From Alphaproteobacteria bacterium (GTDB taxonomy: Bacteria; Pseudomonadota; Alphaproteobacteria; RF32; CAG-239): 64,000 nt of DNA. The notes beneath the pieces were generated by a model. That model did not search any database. It was not told where the DNA came from and saw nothing but the letters and a program-made list of their open reading frames with translations. A program made the position numbers and the translations under genes. Shown piece after piece: positions 26,738-35,341 of this stretch (its first letter is position 1; each line of letters opens with the position of its first letter). The DNA is taken from NCBI GenBank assembly GCA_017635595.1, contig JAGBLF010000031.1:1-64000 (forward strand), written 5' to 3'.

Positions 26738-27027
26738 CGAGTCTCTCTGTTGGCACCAATAAAATGACCACCCTTTTGGGTGGTTTCTTTTATATTTATA
26801 ACAAGAGTAATATAGAACTTCCGACCCACTTGGGTCGGGCCGGAGGATAAATAAAGTTCCGGTGGAACTTTATTTGACGACGGGCGAAGGTTGCTTTTGA
26901 GCAAGCAAGCGGTTAGCGATGCGAAGCGAAAAAATCGCAACCGAGTGACCGAAGTTTAAGTTTTCAAATTAAAAAAATAAAGAAAGTAAACTTAAACAAG
27001 AAGCGAGTCTCTAAAGTTGGCACCAAT
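26738..27027 (+). repeat. tRNA-Thr tail repeat, unit 2 and third partial tail
   Basis: Positions 26738-26786 repeat 26478-26526 exactly over 49 bp, covering the tRNA-Thr 3' end and terminator. Positions 26825-27003 repeat 26559-26737 with only a few substitutions; core at 26877-26896. A third, decayed copy of the tRNA tail (CGAGTCTCT then TTGGCACCAAT) closes the array at 27004-27027. The intervening 26787-26824 differs from unit 1. Without the tRNA 5' half these copies cannot make tRNA. Confidence 0.85.
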
Positions 27028-27048
27028 ATAAAAGAAGTAATATGGGCC

Positions 27049-27513
27049 TTAATTGACATCGCCTAAGACGACGGTTTCTTTTATGTTGTCGAGATTTTGC
27101 AAATACGGAATAATCGCTTTAGGATAAAAATCCGAATCAGCTAATTTATTTAAGTCTATCCACTGAATTTTTTGAACATCACTATCCGGTTCGCTGCCGT
27201 TGCCGAGAGCGGAAAAGTCATCAACGTCACATTCAAACATCAATTCGGATAAATGAAAGCAGTCCAGATCATAAGGTTGCTTGTGATTTTTAGCAATATA
27301 ATCACGCGCCAAAACCAAGCGTTTAGGGGTGATGTCGAGATTTAATTCTTCTTTACATTCGCGGATAAGGGCCTGTTGAATGGTTTCGCCCCATTCGTGA
27401 CCGCCGCCCGGTAATTTATTGTAGCGACCGCGACCGTAGTCAACACTCACCGTCAACAATTTGCCGTCTTTGATGATAATCGCTTTTATCGAATGTTTAA
27501 AATATTTTTCCAT
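27049..27513 (-). CDS. Nudix hydrolase
   Basis: 154-aa Nudix protein. The box runs from LPGGGHEWGE to RECKEELNL with the catalytic R-E-x-x-E-E intact and the last Gly replaced by Asn. The N-terminal strand KAIIIKDGKLLTVSV and the late acidic loop resemble MutT/ADP-ribose-type enzymes acting on nucleotide derivatives; no more specific call is safe. It starts 12 bp after the stop of the upstream thioesterase-like gene, so the two are likely co-transcribed. The 3' end abuts the tRNA-Thr repeat array. Confidence 0.87.
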   Translation of the reverse strand: MEKYFKHSIKAIIIKDGKLLTVSVDYGRGRYNKLPGGGHEWGETIQQALIRECKEELNLDITPKRLVLARDYIAKNHKQPYDLDCFHLSELMFECDVDDFSALGNGSEPDSDVQKIQWIDLNKLADSDFYPKAIIPYLQNLDNIKETVVLGDVN

Positions 27514-27525
27514 AAGTTTATTTCC

Positions 27526-28026
27526 TTATTCTATAACAGGTATAAATAATTTGATGGTACCGATAAAACTGTCGCATTTATCATCATTTCCGAAACCCAA
27601 AAGGCAATTGACATATATTTTGTCACCGATTTTATGCAATACTTTCAACTCAATACGACCGTGAAAAAACTCATTATTGATTTGTTTTTTGAATTTTATT
27701 TTTTCAAATTCCAAAAGATATACTTTGCGGCGATGCTCATTGAATTCGTCCGGTGTAATATGCTCGTAAAACGGATACATTTTTTCTTGAATGCCGCCCA
27801 ATAATGCAACATAAAGCATTTGATTAAAGCACATCAATGCTTCAACAGCGTTAAAGTGTCCGGAAGAAGGTGACAGATAACAGGATTCTTTAATCGCAAA
27901 ATCTGCCGTTAAGTTTATGGTGGTATCTGTTTTATCTATTTGGGCGCCTGTAATGTAACGCGTGTTTTTGGCGATGTATGTAACGAGCGCTTTATTGATG
28001 ATTTCTTCCGAAACTTGTTTGGGCAT
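27526..28026 (-). CDS. FcoT-like hotdog thioesterase
   Basis: 166 aa. The stretch SSGHFNAVEALMCFNQMLYVAL (a 22-residue block at about 54-75; key residues His57, Asn59, Glu62, Asn68, Gln69) resembles FcoT, a hotdog-fold long-chain acyl-CoA thioesterase of mycobacteria, where GHFN-x-VE and YNQ are conserved. Beta strands after residue 110 fit the fold. A role in acyl-CoA or acyl-ACP hydrolysis is inferred, and the assignment rests on motif memory. AAGGA lies before the ATG. Operon with the Nudix gene. Confidence 0.55.
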   Translation of the reverse strand: MPKQVSEEIINKALVTYIAKNTRYITGAQIDKTDTTINLTADFAIKESCYLSPSSGHFNAVEALMCFNQMLYVALLGGIQEKMYPFYEHITPDEFNEHRRKVYLLEFEKIKFKKQINNEFFHGRIELKVLHKIGDKIYVNCLLGFGNDDKCDSFIGTIKLFIPVIE

Positions 28027-28101
28027 TTTATTTTCCTTATCTGTACATTATGTGCACGTATTATATTTTAAGCAAGATAAATTGTAAATAAACAAAATAA
28101 A

Positions 28102-28130
28102 GCCTCTTGCTCGGTTTAAAAGCAAGAGGC
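28102..28130 (-). terminator. terminator after small membrane orphan gene
   Basis: GCCTCTTGCT / AGCAAGAGGC perfect 10-bp stem, eight bases past the stop of the minus-strand gene at 28139. Confidence 0.8.
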
Positions 28131-28138
28131 AAAATGTT

Positions 28139-28336
28139 TTAAGACCTAAGACGATTTTCCATCATTGATTCGTCTTCATCATTGAGAAGAAAATCTCTTT
28201 TTTCATCAAAACCGTCATCCAAACACGTGGTTCTCGGAGGCTTAGGCATTGCGGCTTCATTTATTATGCCGATAACAAGACACAGTAAAAGGGCGATGAT
28301 TGCGGCAACGACGGCAAGTGTACAAATAATTTGCAT
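28139..28336 (-). CDS. 65-aa single-pass membrane protein, orphan
   Basis: One N-terminal transmembrane helix (about 3-26) followed by a charged, acidic cytoplasmic or periplasmic tail (FDEKRDFLLNDEDESMMENRL). No family recognised. The gene has a consensus promoter, an AU-rich leader of about 30 nt with no Shine-Dalgarno, and a terminator eight bases after the stop. This is the same layout as four other orphan genes in the window and supports it being a real gene. Confidence 0.6.
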   Translation of the reverse strand: MQIICTLAVVAAIIALLLCLVIGIINEAAMPKPPRTTCLDDGFDEKRDFLLNDEDESMMENRLRS

Positions 28337-28372
28337 AGGCTTATTAGAATTAATTATTAAAGCATTATTTTT

Positions 28373-28400
28373 AATATATGCTAAAATAAGCCTTTGTCAA
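28373..28400 (-). promoter_or_regulatory. promoter of 65-aa orphan gene
   Basis: Minus strand: TTGACA (28400-28395), 16-bp spacer, TATATT (28378-28373). Confidence 0.65.
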
Positions 28401-28432
28401 GTTACTTGAAGAGTCCGGCATCCTTAATGCCG

Positions 28433-28461
28433 TTGACATCTCTCGGTAAAATCGTTATTTT
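28433..28461 (+). promoter_or_regulatory. promoter of secreted HExxH protein gene
   Basis: TTGACA (28433-28438), 17-bp spacer, TATTTT (28456-28461), then GAAAGGA ribosome binding site and ATG 28479. Divergent from the orphan-gene promoter. Confidence 0.6.
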
Positions 28462-28478
28462 GTACGAAAGGAAAGATA

Positions 28479-29087
28479 ATGACAAAATGTTTGAGTAAAA
28501 TTGCTTTTGTACACTTATGGGTAATAATATATGTTTTCTTTGCGCAAGCAGCCTTAAGTAAAGAATTGCAAGTTCGCGTGCGGTATGAAAATTCGGAACC
28601 GAAATACTACGGTATGCCGTCCGAAAATGTGAGGGATTTGTGCTCAGAATCCGAATATGTGCCTTTAGGATGTACGCATTACAATATGACATATCATTAT
28701 GATTATAAAACTTATGGTATCAACGGACAGTATCAAGTAACCGATATTAATATGAAATTTTACTATAAAGATGGTGATTTTTATGTGTATATTGATGATA
28801 AATATCCGCAAGGTTCTTGCGAGTACAATGCAATTAAAAAGCATGAAAAATTACATGTGAAGGTCGATCAAACCGTTGAAATAGAGAAGGTTAGGGCTTT
28901 TTTGCAAAAGTGTATATCAAATATCAACAGACAAAAAACAGAAAAATCAGCATTGGATGAAACCGTAAAATCTTGCGTTCAAAAGGCGTTTGATTTGGAT
29001 ATGCAAATTCGGAAGAAAAGAAATATCGATATAGATGCCGATAAGAATAACCATCCGAATTTTCAGTTAATGTGTCCGAAGTATTAG
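28479..29087 (+). CDS. secreted protein with HExxH motif, putative metalloprotease
   Basis: 202 aa with a signal peptide (about 1-28, cleavage after AQAALS or nearby). Residues 122-126 read HEKLH, an HExxH zinc-peptidase motif, inside YNAIKKHEKLHVKVD, which resembles DUF922-type zincins. The third zinc ligand is not obvious. Six or more Cys suggest disulfides in the periplasm or outside. The C-terminal third is charged and helical. If the motif is functional this is a small extracytoplasmic protease; otherwise it is an unknown secreted protein. Convergent with the M15 peptidase gene. Confidence 0.6.
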   Translation: MTKCLSKIAFVHLWVIIYVFFAQAALSKELQVRVRYENSEPKYYGMPSENVRDLCSESEYVPLGCTHYNMTYHYDYKTYGINGQYQVTDINMKFYYKDGDFYVYIDDKYPQGSCEYNAIKKHEKLHVKVDQTVEIEKVRAFLQKCISNINRQKTEKSALDETVKSCVQKAFDLDMQIRKKRNIDIDADKNNHPNFQLMCPKY

Positions 29088-29104
29088 ATTTTTGATGTTT
29101 CTGC

Positions 29105-29689
29105 TTAGATAGGTGTGCGCTGTTTTTGTAAATTATGATATTCTTCTAAAGTAAGATTATCGGTAAACAGTTTGGTTGCCAATTCTTTGCCGACATATCT
29201 GAAATGCCATGGTTCAAAATTAACACCGGTTATATTTTCTTTGCCCTTTGGAAACCGCAAAATAAAGCCGTATTTATGCGCATTTGAAAATAACCACATA
29301 ATTTCAGGATCATCGGTTTTTTGCTCTTCAATCATTTCATTATTGCGGCGGAAAATGACATCGACGGCTAATCCGGTTTGATGCTCGCTTCCACCCGGTA
29401 AGGCTACATATTTTTTCGCGTGTTCCAGGCCTTTTTCGGCAGCAACATTATTAAACACTCTTTCTTGGTATTCATAAGTGCGGTATGACGAATCAACAAA
29501 TATTTCATAGCCGTTTTTTAAGGCCGCCGCCTGCATTTGCTTAAAAGCTTTGTAAGCTACAATATTTAATCGGTTAACATAGGTTTTATCTAATTTTGAA
29601 CCGGTAGGCTCGTGAATTTCAACCAAATCTTCCGGCACATAGTCGCGCGGAAGTCGACTTGCTTTATTAACCAATATTGAATAGTCCAT
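29105..29689 (-). CDS. M15-family D-Ala-D-Ala carboxypeptidase (VanY/LdcB-like)
   Basis: 194-aa zinc peptidase that trims the terminal D-Ala or the tetrapeptide of peptidoglycan stems. Zinc-site motifs are SEHQTGLAVDV (His and Asp ligands, about 110-120) and EPWHFRYVG (final His, about 165-173), with DSSYRTYEYQ upstream binding substrate. There is no recognisable signal peptide, which is odd for an enzyme acting on the wall. Either export is non-classical or it works on cytoplasmic recycling products. Weak ribosome binding site. Confidence 0.85.
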   Translation of the reverse strand: MDYSILVNKASRLPRDYVPEDLVEIHEPTGSKLDKTYVNRLNIVAYKAFKQMQAAALKNGYEIFVDSSYRTYEYQERVFNNVAAEKGLEHAKKYVALPGGSEHQTGLAVDVIFRRNNEMIEEQKTDDPEIMWLFSNAHKYGFILRFPKGKENITGVNFEPWHFRYVGKELATKLFTDNLTLEEYHNLQKQRTPI

Positions 29690-29796
29690 ATTACTTCTCT
29701 CTGATTTTTATACTCAGTAAACTGTTTGAATGTTAAAAATTATGATATAATAAGTCAAGTACAATTTAGGCATAAACCGCGCTCGGAATAAATAAA

Positions 29797-29826
29797 AAAA
29801 GATACCGTTTTGCAACGGTACCTTTT
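29797..29826 (-). terminator. terminator after LpxA-like gene
   Basis: AAGATACCGTT / AACGGTACCTT hairpin with one mismatch and a 4-base loop, about 30 bp past the stop of the minus-strand gene at 29858. Confidence 0.75.
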
Positions 29827-29857
29827 AAAAGTTTGAAAATCGTCAAGTTAGGTGCTT

Positions 29858-30646
29858 TTAATACGAACCGTGCGGGACGGTAAAACAGCCGACAGAAGAT
29901 ACGTCTTCAGGTTTTAAGCCGAACATTTTTGCCCGATCGGTCAGTACGCCTTGATTACGATTTTTAAGAATCTTGGCAAACGGCGGAACGTTTTTGACAA
30001 TGTGTTCACCCATGGCTGTGAAAGCACCGGGGCCGACAGCCATCCATTCACGGACGAATGTACCGCTGCTGAGCTCACAGCCTTTGGCAACATGAACAAA
30101 ACCATTCAGGCAGCAGGCGCAACAGATAACGGTGTCGTAGTCTTTTTCGATGGAATTGGGAATGTTGCCCAGCCCGATATGACAATTGTGATGAATAGTC
30201 ACGCCCTGCAGAATAAAACACCGATTACCTATTACGGTAGCATCTTCCGGATAAATACCCTCGGTGATATAGGACAGAAGCTCATGCTTTTTATCTGAGC
30301 CGAAGTTATTGCCGCAATCAATTGTACAACCGCTGCAAATGTGGTTATCATCGCCGATAATAACCTTGCCCTGATAAAGATGATAGCCGATGTGCTCCGA
30401 CGGTAACCCGATAACAGAGTTTTCAAAAATCCGGTTCCGATTGCCGATAGCGGTGTGGCTGTAAACGGAAACGCGCGCACCCAAATAATTATCATCACCG
30501 ATAACAACGTTTTTTGCAATGCGGCAATAGTCGCCGATGTGGCAATTTTTACCGATTTCAACGTCGTCCTCGATAATGACGAATCGCCCGACGATAGTTC
30601 CTTCACCAATACGGGCATTTGGTGATATTAAAGAAAAATTTTCCAT
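29858..30646 (-). CDS. LpxA-like hexapeptide-repeat acyltransferase
   Basis: 262-aa left-handed beta-helix protein resembling UDP-N-acetylglucosamine acyltransferase (LpxA). Hexapeptide repeats run from about residue 8 to 190 (IGEGTI, IGKNCH, IGDDNY and so on). IHHNCHIG matches LpxA's A-H-x-A-H-D-C segment with the catalytic His, and the C-terminal helical part begins near VPPFAKILKN. The segment NIPNSIEKDYDTVICCACC departs from LpxA, and lpxD/fabZ are not adjacent. It may be the organism's LpxA or a paralogue with another UDP-sugar. Monocistronic. Confidence 0.7.
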   Translation of the reverse strand: MENFSLISPNARIGEGTIVGRFVIIEDDVEIGKNCHIGDYCRIAKNVVIGDDNYLGARVSVYSHTAIGNRNRIFENSVIGLPSEHIGYHLYQGKVIIGDDNHICSGCTIDCGNNFGSDKKHELLSYITEGIYPEDATVIGNRCFILQGVTIHHNCHIGLGNIPNSIEKDYDTVICCACCLNGFVHVAKGCELSSGTFVREWMAVGPGAFTAMGEHIVKNVPPFAKILKNRNQGVLTDRAKMFGLKPEDVSSVGCFTVPHGSY

Positions 30647-30880
30647 AACGCTTATATTACTCGTGCCTTTTCACGAAATTTAATTATTACCAAAATAGTT
30701 GTCTTTGGCGCTATGGTAAGATTATTTCGAAAACTTGTCAATATTTTTAACCTATTGATCTGTCTTGATATTATACATTTCTGGTCCGAATATTTGGGGT
30801 ATTTTATTGGTTTATTAACAAAATGGAAGATATAATATAAAATATTATGGTAGCTTTTATCTCAAAGGAAGTATGTGCAT

Positions 30881-31558
30881 ATGAACTCGTTACCATTCAT
30901 TTTTATTGCGTTATTAACAAAATATTCTCCAATTGCGGCATTGGTCGCAATGGTTATATTACTGATAATTGTATATGAGATTGATATTGATAGGTTACCG
31001 TTTTTCAAAAAGAAAAATGTCGAGGAAAATGCTAATGACTATCTGCCTTTTGATAAAGCTGATAAAACAGAGTATTATAACAAAATCAGCAACGCTTATG
31101 CGACAAGAAAAAATATTCAGCAAAATTATGATTTTATAGAAAATTTACCGCCGGATATGGTCGGAAGCAATGTAGATTATAAAGCGGATAAAAGACTAAA
31201 ACAGGGCGTATTTTGTAAACTTTTTGTTATATATGTCACTTATGGTATGATTTTGTTTGGTATGAAGTATGATAGTCCTTCAGAAGCCGGTATATTTGCT
31301 CCTCTGATTATAACTTTGTTTTCGCCTGCTATTTTGGGCGGTTTTCTTTTTAAATCTGAACATCAAAACCGGATAGAGAAAGGAATTACTTTTATTGTTG
31401 CTTTAATTCCGATGCTTTTTGCGGGAATATCATATTGTCTGTCAATTGCAAAAGAGAACAATTATGAGTATCTGCAAAATATCTTTTTGGCAGTTGTATT
31501 GATGATAACATTCATTTTATTTATGAATTTAATCAAGTTTGAATTCCGCGATAAATAA
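30881..31558 (+). CDS. hypothetical four-pass membrane protein
   Basis: 225 aa, family not recognised. One N-terminal membrane helix (about 5-27), a charged soluble region (28-105), then four hydrophobic segments (about 106-125, 135-153, 165-184, 197-217). ATG 30881 is nine bases after AAGGAAG and preferred over GTG 30875. The 234 bp upstream (30647-30880) hold no gene; they are AT-rich and contain no promoter I would call. Convergent with the large gene that follows. No conserved charged residues inside the helices, so a structural or accessory role is as likely as transport. Confidence 0.5.
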   Translation: MNSLPFIFIALLTKYSPIAALVAMVILLIIVYEIDIDRLPFFKKKNVEENANDYLPFDKADKTEYYNKISNAYATRKNIQQNYDFIENLPPDMVGSNVDYKADKRLKQGVFCKLFVIYVTYGMILFGMKYDSPSEAGIFAPLIITLFSPAILGGFLFKSEHQNRIEKGITFIVALIPMLFAGISYCLSIAKENNYEYLQNIFLAVVLMITFILFMNLIKFEFRDK

Positions 31559-31574
31559 AAATTTATCAAAATTT

Positions 31575-33329
31575 TTATCGTTCTGTGCCGTCAAAAGGCT
31601 TTTTACCACCAACGGGTCCGGTCGGACCTGAAGTCGGCGCTCTTTTGTTTGTCTTTGCAGGTTTTGTCTGCTTTGCAGCTTTTTCGGCTTCCGCTTCCTT
31701 TCGCGTTCTGACCTTAGCTTTGGTAATAGCTTTGTATCGCTCACGAATTGCTTCTTGCTCATCACGTCTTTGTTCATTATCCGTAACAGGATAACGAGCG
31801 GTCATTTGGGCGACTTCTTCAGGATATACATGAACACCGTTTCTGAAGCACCAATCTTTAAGTCCGAAACCGAACGGATTATTGCCAGGTGTCGGCATTC
31901 TCAGCCCCAGCTTATCCGGCCCTAATAAATTGATATCTTTAATGCCGAGTTTTTCTAATACTTTGATAATGTTTTTAGAACAATTATTAAAACCTAAATT
32001 GAATTTCTTATATCCGTATCGGATGTTGTGTTTATCAATTTCTCTGATAATTTGTTTCGGATCGAGGCCGAGTTTGCTCGGATAGATGGCATAATACTCC
32101 GTATAGTCCTTGTATGTGTCGTATATCGGATCGGTGTAAATGGTAGAAATCAGACGATTTATCACTCTATCTTTATATTGCATACTGACGTGACCGTATA
32201 AGGCCGGCCCTTCAATCGGCATAACCGCTATAATAATAGGATCTTCAGCGAATAAATCTACCTCACCTTTTGCATTGCGGGGTACTCTGTCGGAAACATC
32301 ACCGCGGCCGCGTAACAATTTATGATACTTGTTGTACTCTTCGGTTGCCGAACAATCGTGTCTTTCGGAATAATAGCGCGTACCTTTGTATAAAAATTGG
32401 ACTTTACCTTCATCATAAGCTTTTTCTTTAGCCTCTTCATAGCTGTCCGCTTTAATTTCGGGTAAAAATGTATGATACGGATTAAGGCGTGTCTTGCGGA
32501 GAGTTTTGACTATTACGTTGTTTTTAACTTTTTTACAAAACTCGCGATATTTCGGCATCATACCGGCTTCGCGACGAACCAGCGGCGGCATTTCGGATTT
32601 ATCTTGAAAAGCTTGAGACAGGTCATAACTTTTTCCCGCTATCGTGAATTCCCTTATTATAGGGGATTGACGAAGACGCGGCGCATCAAGTATCTTCAGA
32701 TCTTTATCAATTATTCCCTGGTCAACTAACTCTAAGAGAGATAACCCTAACTTAACGCCCTTGAATTGTGTAAATTCCTGAGCACGTTCTTTACTGATAC
32801 GACCCGATACAACATCTTCGGCATAGCTAAAGCACTCCATAAATTTGTGAACAGCACGAAAGTCTTTGCTTATATCAGACAGAGCAATACCCATTTTTTT
32901 CAAAAGTTCCGGTGCAAGATTATTCATATCTTTTATTTGTTTCGGCATAATACGGGTATTAAGACGGGCTAACTGCTCGGCATCCGGCTCTTTATTGAAA
33001 TCATAACTGTCTTTCAATCCGAATTTTTGAATTGTTTCATCGGCATATTTTTTGAGTACAGCGTCCGGTAGTACTTTTTTATTATTCGGATCTGGATACA
33101 CTTTATTTCTGAAATATTTCACAGCTTCTTCCAGTTCGGGATACATACCGGATATATAGTCTTGTTTATAGGTTTCGCCTTGCAAACCTAACGGAGATAA
33201 GGAAGGTAATTTTTTGAAAACATTCAAAGCTTTATTAAATTCTTCCGCATCATCAAATTCGCACTTATAACGAGCATTTGCGATAATGTATAACAGATGT
33301 CTTGTATCTGAACCCGATCTTTCTGCCAT
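31575..33329 (-). CDS. large soluble protein with possible papain-like (NlpC/P60-type) core
   Basis: 584 aa, family not recognised. The N-terminal 300 residues are helical and charged. Between 365 and 460 lies a possible catalytic domain: YGHVSMQYKD with His380, a beta-rich middle, then LGFNNCSKNIIKVLEKLG with Cys450 at a helix start. His before Cys is the order in circularly permuted NlpC/P60 and DUF4105-like peptidases. A Lys/Arg/Ala/Pro-rich tail (from about 530) ends the protein. No signal peptide. It could be an effector or a cell-wall/lipid amidase; this is a hypothesis. ATG 33329 follows GGAGG; TTG 33338 is too close to it. Confidence 0.5.
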   Translation of the reverse strand: MAERSGSDTRHLLYIIANARYKCEFDDAEEFNKALNVFKKLPSLSPLGLQGETYKQDYISGMYPELEEAVKYFRNKVYPDPNNKKVLPDAVLKKYADETIQKFGLKDSYDFNKEPDAEQLARLNTRIMPKQIKDMNNLAPELLKKMGIALSDISKDFRAVHKFMECFSYAEDVVSGRISKERAQEFTQFKGVKLGLSLLELVDQGIIDKDLKILDAPRLRQSPIIREFTIAGKSYDLSQAFQDKSEMPPLVRREAGMMPKYREFCKKVKNNVIVKTLRKTRLNPYHTFLPEIKADSYEEAKEKAYDEGKVQFLYKGTRYYSERHDCSATEEYNKYHKLLRGRGDVSDRVPRNAKGEVDLFAEDPIIIAVMPIEGPALYGHVSMQYKDRVINRLISTIYTDPIYDTYKDYTEYYAIYPSKLGLDPKQIIREIDKHNIRYGYKKFNLGFNNCSKNIIKVLEKLGIKDINLLGPDKLGLRMPTPGNNPFGFGLKDWCFRNGVHVYPEEVAQMTARYPVTDNEQRRDEQEAIRERYKAITKAKVRTRKEAEAEKAAKQTKPAKTNKRAPTSGPTGPVGGKKPFDGTER

Positions 33330-33420
33330 GATTTTCAAGCCTCCGTCTATTTACCGTTACTGCGATAAATACTAGCATTTTTTCCTAAGAAAGTCAATTG
33401 GGAACAATGTACGGGGATTT

Positions 33421-34320
33421 TTAAGCGGTCATTCCTTCTTCTAAGCGCAAGCAGAGTGCAAGAATGTCGGCAGCTTCGCGTGCACCGACCAGCGGCATTG
33501 TGCCGTTTTTTATGCAACAGATGAAATCTGCCAGTTCGTTCTGTAACGCATTGCCGCCTTCGGTTAAGACTTGACTGTTTTTCAATAGTCGGCGTTCCAT
33601 AAAATCAATATGGAAAATATTGTTGTCGGTATCTCGGATATCCATAAAACGCTCGACTTCACGGTCTTCACGCAACGCTTCCAGCTTGACCGATGCGCCG
33701 TTTTTATATTTTATGGTTACAATCGCATGATGCTCCCAGCTCAAATCCGGACGCTTATTAATGTCGGATGATGCAATATTATTGCCCAAAAGCGAATGAA
33801 CAATGGCTAAATCATGGATCATTAATTCCTGCACGGCGCTGATGCCGGTTTTGTTGGTTGTATTGCGGCTGGTTCGAACAGCTTTTATGTTTGAAACCGG
33901 CGCGTGCAATTCTTCTTTTAAGCGGATAACCGCCGGATTATAATTTTCGGTATGTCCGGCGGCAATTAAACAGTGACCTGACTTTGCTGCGGAAATTAAT
34001 TTTGCGCAGCCGTCAAGGGTTGTTGCAAGCGGCTTTTCAATAAGGCACGGAATACCGCGCAAAAGAAGTTTCTCGCCGATTGCGGCATGTGTCGGACCAG
34101 GGGTGGAAATAATGGCCGCATCGACGTTGCTGAGAGTTATATCGTCAAGATCGGTAAAATAGGGGACATTCAGCTCAGTTGCCCGGCGTGCCGATGATTC
34201 CGGTGACGAAGTCAGAATTCCGGCAATTTCGACACAGTCGGCAAAATTTTTCCGTAAAGTATTAAGGTGTTTTTGCCCCATATTTCTGCAACCTATAATC
34301 GCTATCTTCAGTTTGTTCAT
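33421..34320 (-). CDS. Gfo/Idh/MocA-family oxidoreductase
   Basis: 299-aa NAD(P)-dependent sugar dehydrogenase-like protein. The Rossmann motif IIGCRNMGQKHLNTL (about 7-21) is near the N-terminus, and the family signature EKPLATTL carries the catalytic-site Lys. The C-terminal alpha/beta domain binds the sugar or cyclitol. Substrate unknown; UDP-sugar oxidation in surface glycan synthesis is one option, but no transaminase partner is adjacent. ATG 34320 follows GGAG at good spacing, whereas 34338 does not. Single gene. Confidence 0.82.
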   Translation of the reverse strand: MNKLKIAIIGCRNMGQKHLNTLRKNFADCVEIAGILTSSPESSARRATELNVPYFTDLDDITLSNVDAAIISTPGPTHAAIGEKLLLRGIPCLIEKPLATTLDGCAKLISAAKSGHCLIAAGHTENYNPAVIRLKEELHAPVSNIKAVRTSRNTTNKTGISAVQELMIHDLAIVHSLLGNNIASSDINKRPDLSWEHHAIVTIKYKNGASVKLEALREDREVERFMDIRDTDNNIFHIDFMERRLLKNSQVLTEGGNALQNELADFICCIKNGTMPLVGAREAADILALCLRLEEGMTA

Positions 34321-34501
34321 AGGTAATCTCCACGTCAAAAATTTTATAATCCGTATCTGTTTGCAGTGTATGCGGATTTTTTTGTTGAGTCAAGCGTACT
34401 TGATTTCCCAAAGTGTTTCAGCATCTGGCTTAAAATTACTATGCGATTTGCGGACAGATTTTGATATTGACACGAAAGTTTGGTTAAAATAATATGATGA
34501 C

Positions 34502-35281
34502 ATGATGAATCTGTTTTCTAAGAAAAAAGAAATTACGCAAATCGTATTATGTGCGATAAGTTTATTTTTGCTCGTAAGATTAATATTTGTGTTCGATGAT
34601 TCTTCCAGGGAATCCGAATACCACTTTTTCTATGTACCGATAACTGAAAAATTGGCCGAGAGTTTGAGCGAGTGCAGGTCGTATAAGCGAAGTTATAAAT
34701 ATCCTTTCTTTAAGGTAACTTGGCAACCATATTTCAGTGGTCGTTATAATCTAAAAATAGAACCTTTGCAAAACGGTTATTGTCGTATTTCCGCTCAAAA
34801 TCGACACTACAAAAAAGAGTATGATATACCTGCTGATTTGGCTAAATATGTCGGAAAACTCATGATGAAGTATTGTCTTGATCATAAAGATTTCGCGGGA
34901 TTGAAGCAATTTGTTTCTTGTCTTTCCCGCACGAACCAAAGTTACCATGATTCTTCTGATGAAGATTATTATTATATTAAAGAGGCTTTGGAAGATATCG
35001 AATATTATATCTCAAAATTGGATGCCAAAAACGTGGCCAAGGTTCAAGAAGAGCATAAACAAAAGTTGTCGTATGAAGAAAAAAATTGTAAAGTAAGCTT
35101 ATCTAATATGCAAAATCGATTAAAATCAAAATTCAGTACAATATCACACTACTATAAGAAAGCTGCTTTTTCCGAATGTGAATTTACCTTAGATGGTAAT
35201 GGTAAAATCTTATCATATAATTTTACTGTTCTTTCCGGTATTCAAATTCCTAAAGAATACAGGCTTGATAAGTGTTGGTAG
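34502..35281 (+). CDS. hypothetical membrane-anchored protein
   Basis: 259 aa with one N-terminal helix (about 11-30) acting as signal anchor, then a mostly polar extracytoplasmic region including a Lys/Glu-rich coiled-coil-like section (about 160-220). Four Cys. Family not recognised. Two in-frame ATGs (34502, 34505) lack a good ribosome binding site, so the start is uncertain. About 60 bp after its stop begins the tRNA-Pro repeat region. Confidence 0.5.
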   Translation: MMNLFSKKKEITQIVLCAISLFLLVRLIFVFDDSSRESEYHFFYVPITEKLAESLSECRSYKRSYKYPFFKVTWQPYFSGRYNLKIEPLQNGYCRISAQNRHYKKEYDIPADLAKYVGKLMMKYCLDHKDFAGLKQFVSCLSRTNQSYHDSSDEDYYYIKEALEDIEYYISKLDAKNVAKVQEEHKQKLSYEEKNCKVSLSNMQNRLKSKFSTISHYYKKAAFSECEFTLDGNGKILSYNFTVLSGIQIPKEYRLDKCW

Positions 35282-35341
35282 TCATTTCAAAGAAACAAGG
35301 CAAAAAGTGTTGCTATGCTCTTTTCACTGCGCTCATCGGCT

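Noticed and set aside
26447-26940. Two open frames on the minus strand over tRNA-Thr and its repeat units
   Set aside because: They translate the reverse of the tRNA and of the non-coding modules; such frames are well-known spurious annotations.
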